From assembly GCA_963931925.1 (NCBI GenBank), contig OZ007569.1:18335482-18399481 (forward strand): DNA of 64,000 nt, read 5' to 3'. Below are positions 1-10,151 of this stretch, piece after piece. Position 1 is the stretch's first letter. The number at the start of each line of letters is the position of its first letter. The stretch comes from Onchidella celtica. Taxonomy: Eukaryota; Mollusca; Gastropoda; Systellommatophora; Onchidiidae. The notes beneath the pieces are model-generated. The model was not told the DNA's origin. It saw only the letters and a program-made list of their open reading frames with translations, and made no database searches. The translations under genes and the position numbers were made by a program.

Positions 1-1040
1 CGAGATATTCACTCTACATAATTATGAAATCTCTTGTGCTAAAAGTACTCAAGTCAAAAAATGCCTATTTTGAGAAAATTCATCCCAGAAAAATGAAATT
101 TCTCATGAAATCTGGCACGTCTTGTCATTAATTTTCTGAGCATTGTCTCACGTTTTTTTTTTTTAGTTTGATCTGCCAGTATGCCAGTGTTTAGCTTTCA
201 AAATGTTGATGCCCCACAAACGCCATTTATTGGTTTGGAATAAGGCACTTGTTTCACTTATCTTTGTGACTTCGGTACTTTTTTTTGTTTTACTTATCTC
301 CCTGACTTCGGTACTTCTATTGCATAAGGACATCGGTTTTTTAGCAGTGCCATCATAACCTTGAGCACATTTTGTGAGCTAAATCTGATTGAAATGATAT
401 CTAAGCTTCAAAAGATATTTCAGTACTATATTTGTTTCCAGATTAAGACACTAGACTGGACTTAGTAATCCATAAAACACATTCTGCGCAGCACAGTTTC
501 AAATTTCGGAAAATATGATTTAAACCTAAATACTTTTAGCACCACGGTCTTCATAAGTAAAATATTTGACCCAAGTCGATTGATCACTGTAGACGTACGA
601 GGTACAGTGAAGACCTGTTTGTTCTTCATATATCGTCCACGCACTGCAAATACCTGTGCAAGTATATCGGCGTTACTAGGAACATTTTTGAAGATCACTA
701 CTAAACTGTGAAAGTTTAAGTTATAGGGGAATGCTAAAGGATAGCGTCTTGCCCATTGTATGGTCACACCACTGTAAGATATTATTCAGGTCATATCATT
801 TGCATCTGTATGATTGGAGTGTGGACTTAAGGAATCTTGTACTAGCGGACCCTCACCTGGCCGCATACAGGTTGTGTGGGTGGAATGTCAACTCAACACT
901 GAAAATGAATATAATTATTCAAGTAATAAGTTATATTTGTGAGGACGTCGTGTCCTCAATACATGTACTTAGCATTCAGTTCATCATTAATAATACATTG
1001 CAGAATAAATAACATCTCTCCGCAATTCCTGTCTGTTTCG
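1..1040. other. Gene-free stretch, nothing recognised
   Basis: AT-rich sequence with short open frames on both strands that overlap each other. None has a protein motif I recognise or convincing splice borders. No repeat family shared with the rest of the window was seen. Confidence 0.5.
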
Positions 1041-1044
1041 CTGT

Positions 1045-1260
1045 CTGTCGGTCTGTCTGTCTGTCTGTCTGTTTGACTCCCTCTTTCCCTCTCAGCTTTT
1101 CTCTTTCTTCACTATCACTCTCTCTCTCTTTCTCTGTCTCTCTCTTTCCTTCTCACTCTCATACTCTTTATCTCTCTTACTGTCTTTCTCCCTCTCTCTG
1201 TCTGTGTCTCTCTTTCCGTCTTTGACTCTTCCCATCTCTCTCTGTCTTTGAAGAATAATA
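1045..1260. repeat. Pyrimidine-rich low-complexity tract
   Basis: Starts with an interrupted (GTCT)n run at about 1045-1073 and continues as (CT)n-rich sequence mixed with CTTT and CTGT. The low complexity is seen directly and there is no coding potential. Confidence 0.9.
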
Positions 1261-1570
1261 CACTACACGTATTCCTCCATTAATAGAAACTGACTAATCT
1301 TCAGATTTTAAACACTATTTAGTTGAATCATGATCTGCACGAAGCAGCTGCTTTCAACCGTTCACATCAACATAACCCTCGCCCATCATCTTTTTGCCAT
1401 CCCATTATTTTGTATTGTTCCATCAAATTTCAGCTGTGACTCTCGGAGTGCCAGCTCGCTCTAAACGAAAATAGACACGCCTGTAAAATCTTGCAGAATG
1501 TATAGATGTACTGATGTATCTTGGCAAGAAAGAGCAGGTAAAGTTTGTATACAAACCCAAAGGCGCTGCC

Positions 1571-1745
1571 AGCTTATTCAGCGGCGTCTTAACGCATGGG
1601 CACACAGGGCAGTTGCCCAAGGGTCCCATTGGTTTAGGTGGTCAATGCATGCAAATTTACATTGCTTTTTGAAACTGGAGGGTGGGGGGGTCCTATTTCT
1701 TTGCCCTGGGGCCTATAAGGATGTTGAGACAGCCATGAGCTTACT
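1571..1745. mobile_element. Short hAT-like inverted-repeat element with target duplication
   Basis: A 159-bp element (1579-1737) begins CAGCGGCGTCTTAAC and ends GTTGAGACAGCCATG, so its two ends are imperfect inverted repeats (11 of 15 matching). It is flanked by AGCTTATT (1571-1578) and AGCTTACT (1738-1745), an 8-bp direct repeat with one mismatch. The interior also folds back (GGGCAGTTGCCC on the left, TTTGCCCTGGGG on the right). Ends of the CAG...CTG kind with an 8-bp duplication are typical of hAT elements; that assignment is inference. There is no transposase. Confidence 0.6.
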
Positions 1746-2092
1746 TTGTTATCATCAGTTGATTTGGGAAGAGTCCTAGTATTTCTGATGTTGTTACCGC
1801 AGAACGACTTTGCTAAGTGGATAAAGTTTCGCAACGGATGTATTGTGGATTATGACAACTTCTGTCGCTCTTAACCAAATAGTAAAAGGTTATTTTATTC
1901 GGTGGGGACAACTTCTCTTGCCGTTTACTGGCATGTTTGTACAGAAAGAAAAATTCGACCTTGAGGATCATCCAATGTGAATTTTTGAATTAAAATTAAA
2001 AAACATGGACGTTTCGTAAGAGAGGATTTGTATAGTAGTGTGGTATGTCCACAGTTTGCTGCGAAAATTCCTGGACGGCTCAGATTTTTGTC

Positions 2093-2800
2093 CTCTTAAG
2101 GCAGTGGCGTAGCGTGGATTGCCAGAGCCCGGGGCAAGGGAAGTTTTGCGCCCCCCCCCCCCTTCGATCAGTGGACCGCTAGCACTCTCTGAGTCCCTTC
2201 CACCAGTCTAATAGTGAACCCCTTACCCCCACCCCCGGGAAAAAAATAAGCACATGTATTCCGTTTTAAGACAATACTGATGTAAATAAAGTAAAATACA
2301 GTTAATGCTAGTATAGTCAAATTTATTTGAAATCGCCTGGTTTCAGTTTGTGCAAATTTTTCAGTGACAGCATTGAAGTCTACATTGAAATCTCAACAGG
2401 CTTCACCAATTTTACCAAAAATTCCCAAAATTCTGTGACCTTAATATTGCCCTTAAGTGAGACAAACATTGCATTTCGTACTAGTCAATTGATATGAGTA
2501 GTCTGAGCTTTACTCATGGCCAGTTGTTTGCCTCACCTTCTCCACTCACCACTCTATTTGATGGCTGACCTACATTCAACTAGCTGGGTTTTCCAAAAAC
2601 ATCTTGTTTTCTACTATTGACAGTATTGCTGATTTACTCAATCTTTCTTGTCTCATTGTAGATCTCCGATAGCTTTTGAATAATTTAAGTTTTGAGAAAC
2701 CTCTTTCACAACTGGCAGTTGAAACAGTGGTAGTTTTGAAATTTTGCGTCCAGGGGAACCGCCCTTGTGACCCCGCTACGCTACACCACTGCTCTTAAGG
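2093..2800. mobile_element. Internally deleted hAT transposon with intact ends and target duplication
   Basis: The 690-bp element (2102-2791) starts CAGTGGCGTAGCGTGG and ends CGCTACGCTACACCACTG, a clear terminal inverted repeat. CTCTTAAGG occurs immediately on each side (2093-2101 and 2792-2800). hAT elements usually make 8-bp duplications, so one of the nine matching bases is probably chance. The interior has poly-C runs and, near the right end on the minus strand, the C-terminal part of a hAT transposase. The element is therefore a non-autonomous derivative that has lost most of its gene. Perfect duplications suggest a fairly recent insertion. Confidence 0.85.
2576..2752 (-). pseudogene. 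hAT transposase C-terminal (dimerisation domain) fragment
   Basis: Reading the minus strand from 2752 to the TGA at 2576 gives an open frame of 58 codons. It contains STASCERGFSKLKLFKSY followed by RSTMRQERLSKSAILSIV. This is the conserved motif of the hAT-family C-terminal dimerisation domain (Ser-Cys-Glu-Arg-x-Phe-Ser, Lys-Leu, and the downstream Arg-Leu-x-x-x-Ala-Ile-Leu). The zinc finger and the catalytic region are missing: from 2752 to the right end at 2791 there is only terminal inverted repeat. The protein would have cut and pasted the element in the nucleus, but this fragment cannot. It ends normally at a stop, so only the 5' part is lost. The frame is undamaged, in keeping with a young deletion derivative. 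Family assignment rests on the motif as read by eye. Confidence 0.8.
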
Positions 2801-3500
2801 AATATTTGGAAGTTTTGTCACCACTTTGCTGAATACATGCCATTACAAGCAATACAAGACAGACATCGCCACAACCACAGACATTCATGTCATTTTCTAA
2901 TTTGCTCAGCTTTTGATTCCTGTACTTCGTTGAACATGTTCCGGCTCTTTCAGGTCGGTTCAGGCAAACATGTCATCAAGAAGTGTTTGCACTAGCGCCA
3001 GGTTGTACGCAAAACTTTGGTCTGGCGTTAACTGTCTCTGATGACGAAAAAGCTTGTACTTTGACCGATCCTCATGTCAGTTAGAATCTCCGTAAACGTG
3101 CATTTGCTATGCACATACGCAGTCAAAGGCCCAGTGAAGTCACTTTATTTCCACTGGCATGTTCAACCTTTTTTCAAGCAATTCAAATAGGCCCCAACTG
3201 TTCGGTCACAGTCCCCTTCTCCACTCTCCCCCCCCCCCCCCAATAAGTAAAACTGGATGGATTATCTCACAAATGATTATATTTAATCTTTACCTTTATA
3301 ATGTATGATAAGTTCTACAAGTCGCTGTCCCACGAAAAATTATTACTACAATAGTGCAGTTTTCCGTTCACATGGTTAAAAACAAATAATAAATAAATAA
3401 ATAAATAAGTAGATTAATAAATAAATAAATAAATAGATAAATAAAATTCAATATTGTAGAATTCTAATAGACTCTCTAACGTCAGATCCAAAACTATCGA
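2801..3500. other. Gene-free stretch with poly-C and (AAAT)n runs
   Basis: No gene is visible. A run of about 13 C lies at 3229-3241 and an (AAAT)n-like microsatellite with interruptions at 3386-3446. The frame at 3501-3977 that follows has no recognisable domain. Confidence 0.6.
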
Positions 3501-4011
3501 ATGAGATGCCTCATCAATGCCTTTTCATCAAAATATTTCATGTTCCCAGGCACACAATTTCAACAGATGGTAGAAACATCATATTTCACTCTAAAGAACA
3601 TTGGAGAGAAACTGTTCCTCGCGCACACTGGGCCAGGCTGTGACCTCATTAATGTTGCTGAAAGGCCAAGAGACAGTGCGATCAAACAAAATTTGGGTCA
3701 GTTTGCTTCGATCATTCGCCAGGGACAATGCGAGGGCACGTTCCCTGTGAGAGGATTAGCTCGTCCACCGAGTCGACTCTCCCCGCTTCACGTAATCACA
3801 CTAAACAACACTGCACTGGACGTCCAGAAGAGGGTACACTTGGCCTCGTCCACTAAACCTTCAGCGTCAGTCCACTGGCTGATGGCGCGGAGACCCTGCA
3901 TAAGCCTAAAGGGGTGTTCTCATGTGTACGGAAACGGAAATGACAACAGAGAAGTAAAAAAAAAATCCATCAAGTAGGGAAAAGAAAGTGTGTCTTCATG
4001 TGTACGGAAAC

Positions 4012-4243
4012 GGTATCTTTAACGTGCTGAACGTGCATACGCCTCCCCCCCCCCCCCCTTGATCTTTTCGTCCTTATCCGAGAAGACTAGGTACTCGACC
4101 CTATCCCTACCATAGGATCAGGGACAGGAATTCTCCGCCCCCCCCCCCCTCCAAAGTTCCAACATGCCTGCACCGACCGAGAGAATCGAACCCGGTACCT
4201 TCGGCATGGGACGCGAGCACCTTGCCTCTAGACCAACATGTCC
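4012..4243 (-). mobile_element. tRNA-derived SINE, 3'-truncated copy
   Basis: Minus-strand copy of the window's main SINE. It has the tRNA-like head (TCTAGAGGCAAGGTGCTCGC, the B-box region, then GGTGCAGGCATGTTGGA) and the body up to GTTAAAGATACC. The SINE 3' part is absent. A C-run interrupts it at about 4138-4150. Confidence 0.85.
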
Positions 4244-4430
4244 CTTTCAGTTTTGGTCTGAGACGTGGACTCTGGAGTTAAGCGTGGGCCCCGCGCACTG
4301 GTAAGACCGAAAGAGTTTGTCTCACCAGTTCGGGGGCTTCGAAACTGTCTTGAATCAGCTGACGTAAAAAGAAGACCTGTCTCACCGAGTCAAAACTGAA
4401 TAGATGCAAAATAGAATTGATTCCACCAAC

Positions 4431-5061
4431 TTAAGGGGTGAAACAGACAAAGACTGGAGCCAGACCGGTGGCTCGCCGCCTAAAATTATTATGCATCACA
4501 CTAACTAGCCGACCCGGGCAAGATAAATCTAGCAAATTTTCCATGTTCCAAGCCCAACCGTATATCCAGATCTACGCTACATTAAAACGGCATTTGGATT
4601 CTATTCAATGGCTAATAGAACTTACTATTCACGTAGAAATAAACATAATATTGTGATAAAGCTGATTTTCGACCATCAGTATGTGAAGAGAGGTCAAGGA
4701 CGAAATTTCCTATCATGCTTTTTGATTCTACTCGACGAAAATGCGTCTCTGTTTTTGCGGCTCAAAACATGTTAATATAAATAATACTAAAGACTGATTT
4801 TTGTTCAAAATGAATGTGTCCACGTAACTCTTCGCCAAAATTGATGCAGTACACCAAAATTTCATAATTTTTGATGGAGTAGTCGCGGAGTTTTAGATGC
4901 TTACAGGTTCATCTTCTTGTTCAATTAAAGTCAGATAGGCCAGTCACTGTCCACACCGCCGCGGTATGTGCAGTGCCTAGGCTATTAGTGTGAAGCACGA
5001 TAATTAGGTGGCGAGCCACCAATATGGCGCCTATACCAGCATTAGTCTGTTCCGCACCTAA
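4431..5061. mobile_element. Non-autonomous inverted-repeat element, about 630 bp
   Basis: The left arm (4431-4510) and the reverse complement of the right arm (4975-5061) align over about 80 bp. Shared blocks are GGTGGCTCGCC, CCTAA, TTAT, TCACACTAA and AGCC, with the outer AACAGAC near each end. The interior has no long frame or transposase motif. I could not identify the target duplication with confidence, so the superfamily is unknown. Confidence 0.6.
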
Positions 5062-5630
5062 CATTGGCGAGACGCAATCTGTTACACCTGAAAACATGCC
5101 CGGAATCATCTGTTACACTGAATCTGTGTTCAGCAAATTTACAGTGTAAAATTAAATGTCTCTCCTCAATGAGTGATCAACATTGTTACTTCAAATTTAC
5201 ATAATCTTCAGAAAAAAAAATTTATATAGAAATAATCATAAATGTGATCATGATCGCTGTATTGATCCATCGAACTCTTTGTGTTGTGGATCACACGTCA
5301 TGTTTATTGCACTCATCAATAATTGGTAATCAATACCATCGAAGCTTAGAGTCCAGATGTTGGGAATGTTTTGAGTAAAATGAATGATGCCTTTCATTTA
5401 TGAAATGGATAGGTTGCAAAAGTTTAGGTAAAGTAATAATGTAAAAAAAAAATATTATATATATATTACATATCTCAGGTCTTGAGAACAGAAAACACCA
5501 GGTCGTCTTCAAAAGTGGTTTTGAGAAGCACATCCTGTCAAGTTTTCTTAAAAACTGAAAACTTTAATGGACTCCATGTATATAATGTTCACAAAGTGAA
5601 CCCGAAGAGATTTACAGTGAAATACTAACA
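5062..5630. other. Gene-free AT-rich stretch
   Basis: AT-rich sequence between the inverted-repeat element and a long microsatellite. Frames are short and no motif or family was recognised. Confidence 0.5.
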
Positions 5631-6044
<414 letters not shown>

Positions 6045-6964
6045 CTCTCTCATGTATTCACAAATATACATTACTAAAGCCATCCTATAAAATAGCTAAT
6101 ATTTCAGTGTAAAGAGTAAGGGCATAATAATAATTATGCATCTGCCATATCCCCCATAGTCACGACAGTCCTCTCGATCTGCATTATCTACTTTACACAC
6201 ACACCATGGTGTTCATGTGCTTTGTCACACTCTGGTCGTTTAAACCCTGACACGCCCATGACATATTGACAATGGGGCGAAAACGCCATAGACAAGTCAT
6301 GCAATCCAATTATAAGTGCGATGCAGGAAAAGGTAGATTTGACAGGTTGCAAGGGTCGCGATGTATGACATGGTTGGAACACGGTTTAAAGATAGATTCG
6401 TTTTCTGACTTGCTGTTCAAATGTTTGTAAGGTACCGTAAAGAAAGCACTTCGACCCCCTAGAATGACCAAGTTCTAACTTTCTTCCATCAATTTTTGAG
6501 AAATTGATTATTTAAGTTTCATATGTTCATAGTTTTTAGAGATACGACTTTTTTAAAAAGTAATACTTATAAACTACACACTGAATCCGCTTGATACTTT
6601 GACACACAATAGAGGAGACCCGCAGAGGTAGTGTGTAGTGTGTAACTGAGTTCAGCCAAGAAGTGGAGACAGAACTTTGTCATTCTAAAGGGACGATTTG
6701 AAGCCGTACCTTCTTTACACCGCCATCCCTGTTCCAAATCTCTCCCCAAATACTGTCATCAAAAATAAACACCACAATGTCTTTCGACTTTGGAAAAGGC
6801 TATATTTTGTTTTGTTTTCCTTTGATTTGTTAAGTTCTCTTTGTCTTTGGTATGTTTTTTTTTATGGATATGATGTCAGTTTAATTTGCCTTCAGGACTA
6901 TCCTTTACAACTAATTTAACAACAGTTGGACTAGCATCAAAAGTGTGAGTCCGGAAGGCTCATC
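6045..6964. other. Gene-free stretch, nothing recognised
   Basis: Mixed-composition sequence with short frames only. No protein motif, and no repeat family shared with the rest of the window until 6965. Confidence 0.45.
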
Positions 6965-7150
6965 GCTACCTTCGTTCTTATTTGTTCTGTCTCCATTGTC
7001 TGAAAAACTTGAGATCTTTTAGTATGTAGAAGAGGTACAACAAATGCACACTGTGGCATTTGTTTAAAATGCATTGTGGCACCCATCCGATTTATTTTAA
7101 GTTCTTATCATAATACCAGAGCCGCAAATGTTTAAGTTCGAATTTCCCAG
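6965..7150 (+). mobile_element. TTGTTTGTTCC-family inverted-repeat element, truncated copy
   Basis: Forward copy beginning near TTCGTTCTTATTTGTTCT and running through the family landmarks CTCCATTGTCTGAAAAAC, GTAGAAGAGGTA and CGAATTTCCCAGT. It stops before the right-hand terminal repeat and lies next to an opposite-strand copy starting at 7163. No coding capacity. Confidence 0.75.
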
Positions 7151-7162
7151 TGGTTCAAAAAG

Positions 7163-7415
7163 CAACCTTGGTTCTTGTTTGTTCCAACTCTACCCTTTTT
7201 GGCAACTGAGAAATTCGACGTTAACATTAAATTTGCCGTTTTAGCAGTTAGGGAGTTAGAATACATCGAAACCGTGGAACAGCATTCTAAGTACCTCAGC
7301 GCATTTTACACAAGTGTCAAAGTGTGCAGTTGTTACACCACTTCTGCATACTAAAAATTCTCCTTTTTTTTTTTCTCCAGAAAATGGAGGTAGAGCAAAC
7401 AAGAACTAAGGTAGC
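7163..7415 (-). mobile_element. TTGTTTGTTCC-family inverted-repeat element, complete copy in reverse
   Basis: Begins with CTTGGTTCTTGTTTGTTCC and ends with GCAAACAAGAACTAAGG, so both inverted termini are present. The body matches the reverse complement of the copies at 21158 and 60401 (CTTCTGCATACTAAAA is the landmark). About 250 bp with no transposase, so it is non-autonomous. Confidence 0.8.
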
Positions 7416-8440
7416 AATGTACAGAAAGGGAGATGAAAAATAGAGACGATGGTCCACCGACTTCAGCAACAAGACAAGCATAGTTAATTGTCGACTCTAC
7501 TCGTAGATGGGGGCACCAAGACGGAAATACGTCTTTGCCAACATGAAGATAGCCAGTAACGCGGGCAGGCAAAGTTTGCAATTACAAGCTATCCATTATC
7601 TTGTGAAGACATTCCCTCAAAGGGAATGACAGGAAATGTTCAGGTAAACAAACACAAACAGAAACATCGGCGTTATCAAAGTGGCGGACTCGATTGGGAG
7701 ATCTGTGACTTTCTCCATCCGAACAGACGGGTGTCTGTGAATTTCGTTACGTGGAATGTTGTAGAGGTGAAATCAGGCAATTTATCACCGCGCTCCCCTT
7801 CACTGGAGGTTGTGATCGCGAGTATGTGGACTACCTACCACGTACTTACATAATCAGAGTAACATAATATAGGACGTTTCTCAGCTGTGGGCGGAGGTAT
7901 TCGTTTAGGTTTGGGTTTTACCGCGCGTCGGCACGATAACGGCCACTTTGCGCCCTGCACGATCTATTTTGGGTACTTATTTATGGTTCGTATTCAGAGC
8001 TGTCAAGTTTAACGTAGAACTAAATGCATTCATATAATTTTATCACATTGATAAAATTCTCTAAAGTTGTTTTGTATGGATGTGGAAAAACTTTTGTAAA
8101 TGGGTATAAAAGGTTTTAAATCAAGTTGTAGACCTTACTAAGTCTTAGCCTCTCTCAGAAAGGACAAGATGCGTTGCCGGTCCGCGTCAGAAAATAATTC
8201 TTTCATGGATCCGCAGGCATAGTGCTTTCTTCGGATTATGCATGAAGTCTACACAGACAGCGGAGGTATTCAGGAATCGGGTTGTTCAAAGAAATCTTAA
8301 AAGATGCCGGGCAGGAATTGTTACTGACATCAGGACAGGGGGTGTAAAAAAAATTGTTTATAGTTATTTATGGTAATAGTTATAGTTAATTGAAGACACT
8401 CCGAATTATCTGAGAACTACTAAAGAGAAATATACAGAAG
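7416..8440. other. Gene-free stretch, nothing recognised
   Basis: Short frames without motifs. GATAACGGCCACTTTG at 7937 resembles GATAACGGCCATTTTA at 17486, so the two may share a small piece of a dispersed repeat. Confidence 0.4.
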
Positions 8441-8447
8441 ATCGTTT

Positions 8448-8660
8448 TTGCCTTCCGCAGTTCTCCTCCATAAGACACTTTACCCAGATGTGTGCCATAT
8501 TTCACTAAGATTCCTTACCATGTCACGTCATGCATGCCTGTTTTTGAATTATGATACATGTTTATGTAATGACGCAGAAGATGTGTACCATGTTTGTGTT
8601 CTTAAACGCTCTGTGAAAGAGAATTTCCTCATGGGATAAAGAAAAAAAGTGATGTTTATC
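8448..8660 (+). pseudogene. Possible non-LTR retrotransposon 3' remnant
   Basis: A 63-codon frame ends in a Cys-x-Cys-x5-Asp-x-x-His-type stretch (CLCNDAEDVYHVCVLKRS) followed by VKENF and a stop. It resembles the zinc-knuckle-like end of many non-LTR reverse transcriptases (Cys-x-Cys, Glu-Asp, His, then a basic or aromatic tail). Just after the stop come an A-rich run and repeated CTTATC units, as in a LINE 3' tail. No reverse transcriptase catalytic motif is present, so at best this is a short, 5'-truncated remnant. It could be a chance frame. Confidence 0.3.
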
Positions 8661-9281
8661 TTATCTTATCTTTTAAAAACAATAAGGAAGAACAATTCTG
8701 ATGTTCTAATTATGGACATCTCACAAGAAAGTCATATCATAAACACAGTCATGAGCTCCATCTATTTCTTTCACCATGGGAGACAAAATATATTATTAAG
8801 GCCACTAGTACAGGGCATCTCTCCCCTTCCCCCTTCGCGATACAGGTTTAAATGCGGACCCATATGATAATTATTATTCAGGCACGCCTTTGCTCTGTTC
8901 ACAGAGCTTTGCAGTTCTAAACAACATCCAAATGTCAAGAAAGTATTTGAAAAATGTGGCGGGGAGACGAACACTGTCCTGTAATTATGTCAGTTTCAGA
9001 GAGGGAATTCGTTCGTTATAATTTCTTTCGTTCGCTCTCTTTCTTCCCCCTTCGCCCTTCTTTCTCGCCCTTTCTTTCTCTCCAGCTTTGTTTTCACTCT
9101 TAAAACCTTTACCACTGATGCCAGGAGCAGTTATTGCTGTTGTGGTTTCAGATATTGATATTAATTAATATATTTATCTCGTGCTTATCCAAACTCTACA
9201 GACAAACCCAAATACAGAAACAAAGAGACCAAACATTACTGACATATTTCATCAGAATTCTCCCAGTAGATCTTTATTTGG

Positions 9282-9765
9282 GACACATTGTGGGACACAT
9301 TGGTCTAGAGGCAAGGTGCTCGCCTCTCATGCAGAATGTACCGGGTTCGAATCCCGGTCCGTGCAGGCATGCTGGAATTTTGGGATTTTTCTCCTATTTT
9401 CCTGTCCCTGATCCTATGGTAGGTAGGATCGAGCGTCTAATCTTCTCGGATAAAGACGAAAAACTTGGAGGGTCCATGTGCACATTGAGCACGTTAAAGA
9501 TGCCTTGGCAGCTGGAAATCGAGAACAGCAGGCTGAACAGGCTGCTGCCTGGGCAAGATTCTGAAAAACGAATCCCTATCACATCAAGAAAAATTAAAGA
9601 AACAAGAAAAAGTGAAGCGTAAATGCTAAGGGCAGCGAACCTCCTAAAATAAAAACCTAAACACTCTGCACTGTGGCGTTCTGCTTGTAACTGGGCTGCA
9701 ATGACACTAAGGCAAATTTCCCAAATGGGATTAAAGAAGTATACAAAAATTAACAAAATATTTCA
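9282..9765 (+). mobile_element. tRNA-derived SINE, long form with complete head and 3' tail
   Basis: The tRNA-like head carries an A box TGGTCTAGAGG and B box GGTTCGAATCC, both perfect matches to the RNA polymerase III internal promoter consensus. The 7-base loop CTCTCAT at the anticodon position and the overall order resemble tRNA-Glu (inference). The body follows with landmarks GCAGGCATG, CCTGTCCCTGATCCTATGG, TTCTCGGATAAAGACGAAAA and TTAAAGATGCCTTGGCAG. Its 3' part continues past AAATGCTAAGGGCAGCGA for another 100 bases to a segment reading AATTTCCCAAATGGGATTA. A similar extension occurs in the copy at 19391. The 162-codon frame through it is not a gene. Confidence 0.9.
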
Positions 9766-9769
9766 GGAG

Positions 9770-9970
9770 GCCTTTTGCCTAAGCCCAGGAGCGCAGCCTA
9801 TTTTCATAGGCTGACTAATTGAATGATGACGTCACAATTGCGAGTTCCAATGAGATCCAAAGAGTCGGCTGGTGTTGCGAGGTCTCTTTGAAGCTCAGTG
9901 TCGCGACGCCACCATCCAATTCGTCAGCCAATCTAAATTGGCTGGGACGAACCTAAGTAGGCTAAGGCTA
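9770..9970. mobile_element. Fold-back element of the CCCGGCGCACACTAG family
   Basis: The two halves are inverted copies: GGCTGACTAATTGAATGATG on the left pairs with the complement of the segment around 9912-9930 on the right. It belongs with the copies at 17316, 46283 and 52505, which share an AATTGGATGGTGRCGTC core and a TTTCAATGAGA stretch. The left arm has a perfect TGACGTCA palindrome (9827-9834). No coding sequence. Confidence 0.65.
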
Positions 9971-10151
9971 GGCACACATATGTGACTTGTCGTGGTGTTG
10001 CTTTCGTGTCTTAAGTCTCATATTCCCTTGTCTCTCTAATGAGCCTGAGTGTGGCATGTGTGTGCATCTTCCTTCATTTGCCTACATTTCAAAACCTGTG
10101 ACACCACAGCAACACTAACACAGTTGCATGCTATGTGCGCCTAGGCTTAAC
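9962..10151. mobile_element. Fold-back element with TAGGCACACATATG ends
   Basis: Starts CTAAGGCTAGGCACACATAT and ends GCTATGTGCGCCTAGGCTTA, so the ends are inverted repeats of about 25 bp. GTGGTGTTGC and GCAACAC are the inner parts. It directly follows and slightly overlaps the preceding fold-back element. A relative is seen at 30398. Confidence 0.6.

Noticed and set aside
3501..3977. 158-codon frame
   Set aside because: No domain, ordinary composition for random sequence, and it ends in a poly-A run.
9134..9756. Frames of 162 and 120 codons
   Set aside because: Entirely inside or across the tRNA-derived SINE; similar peptides appear at every SINE copy.
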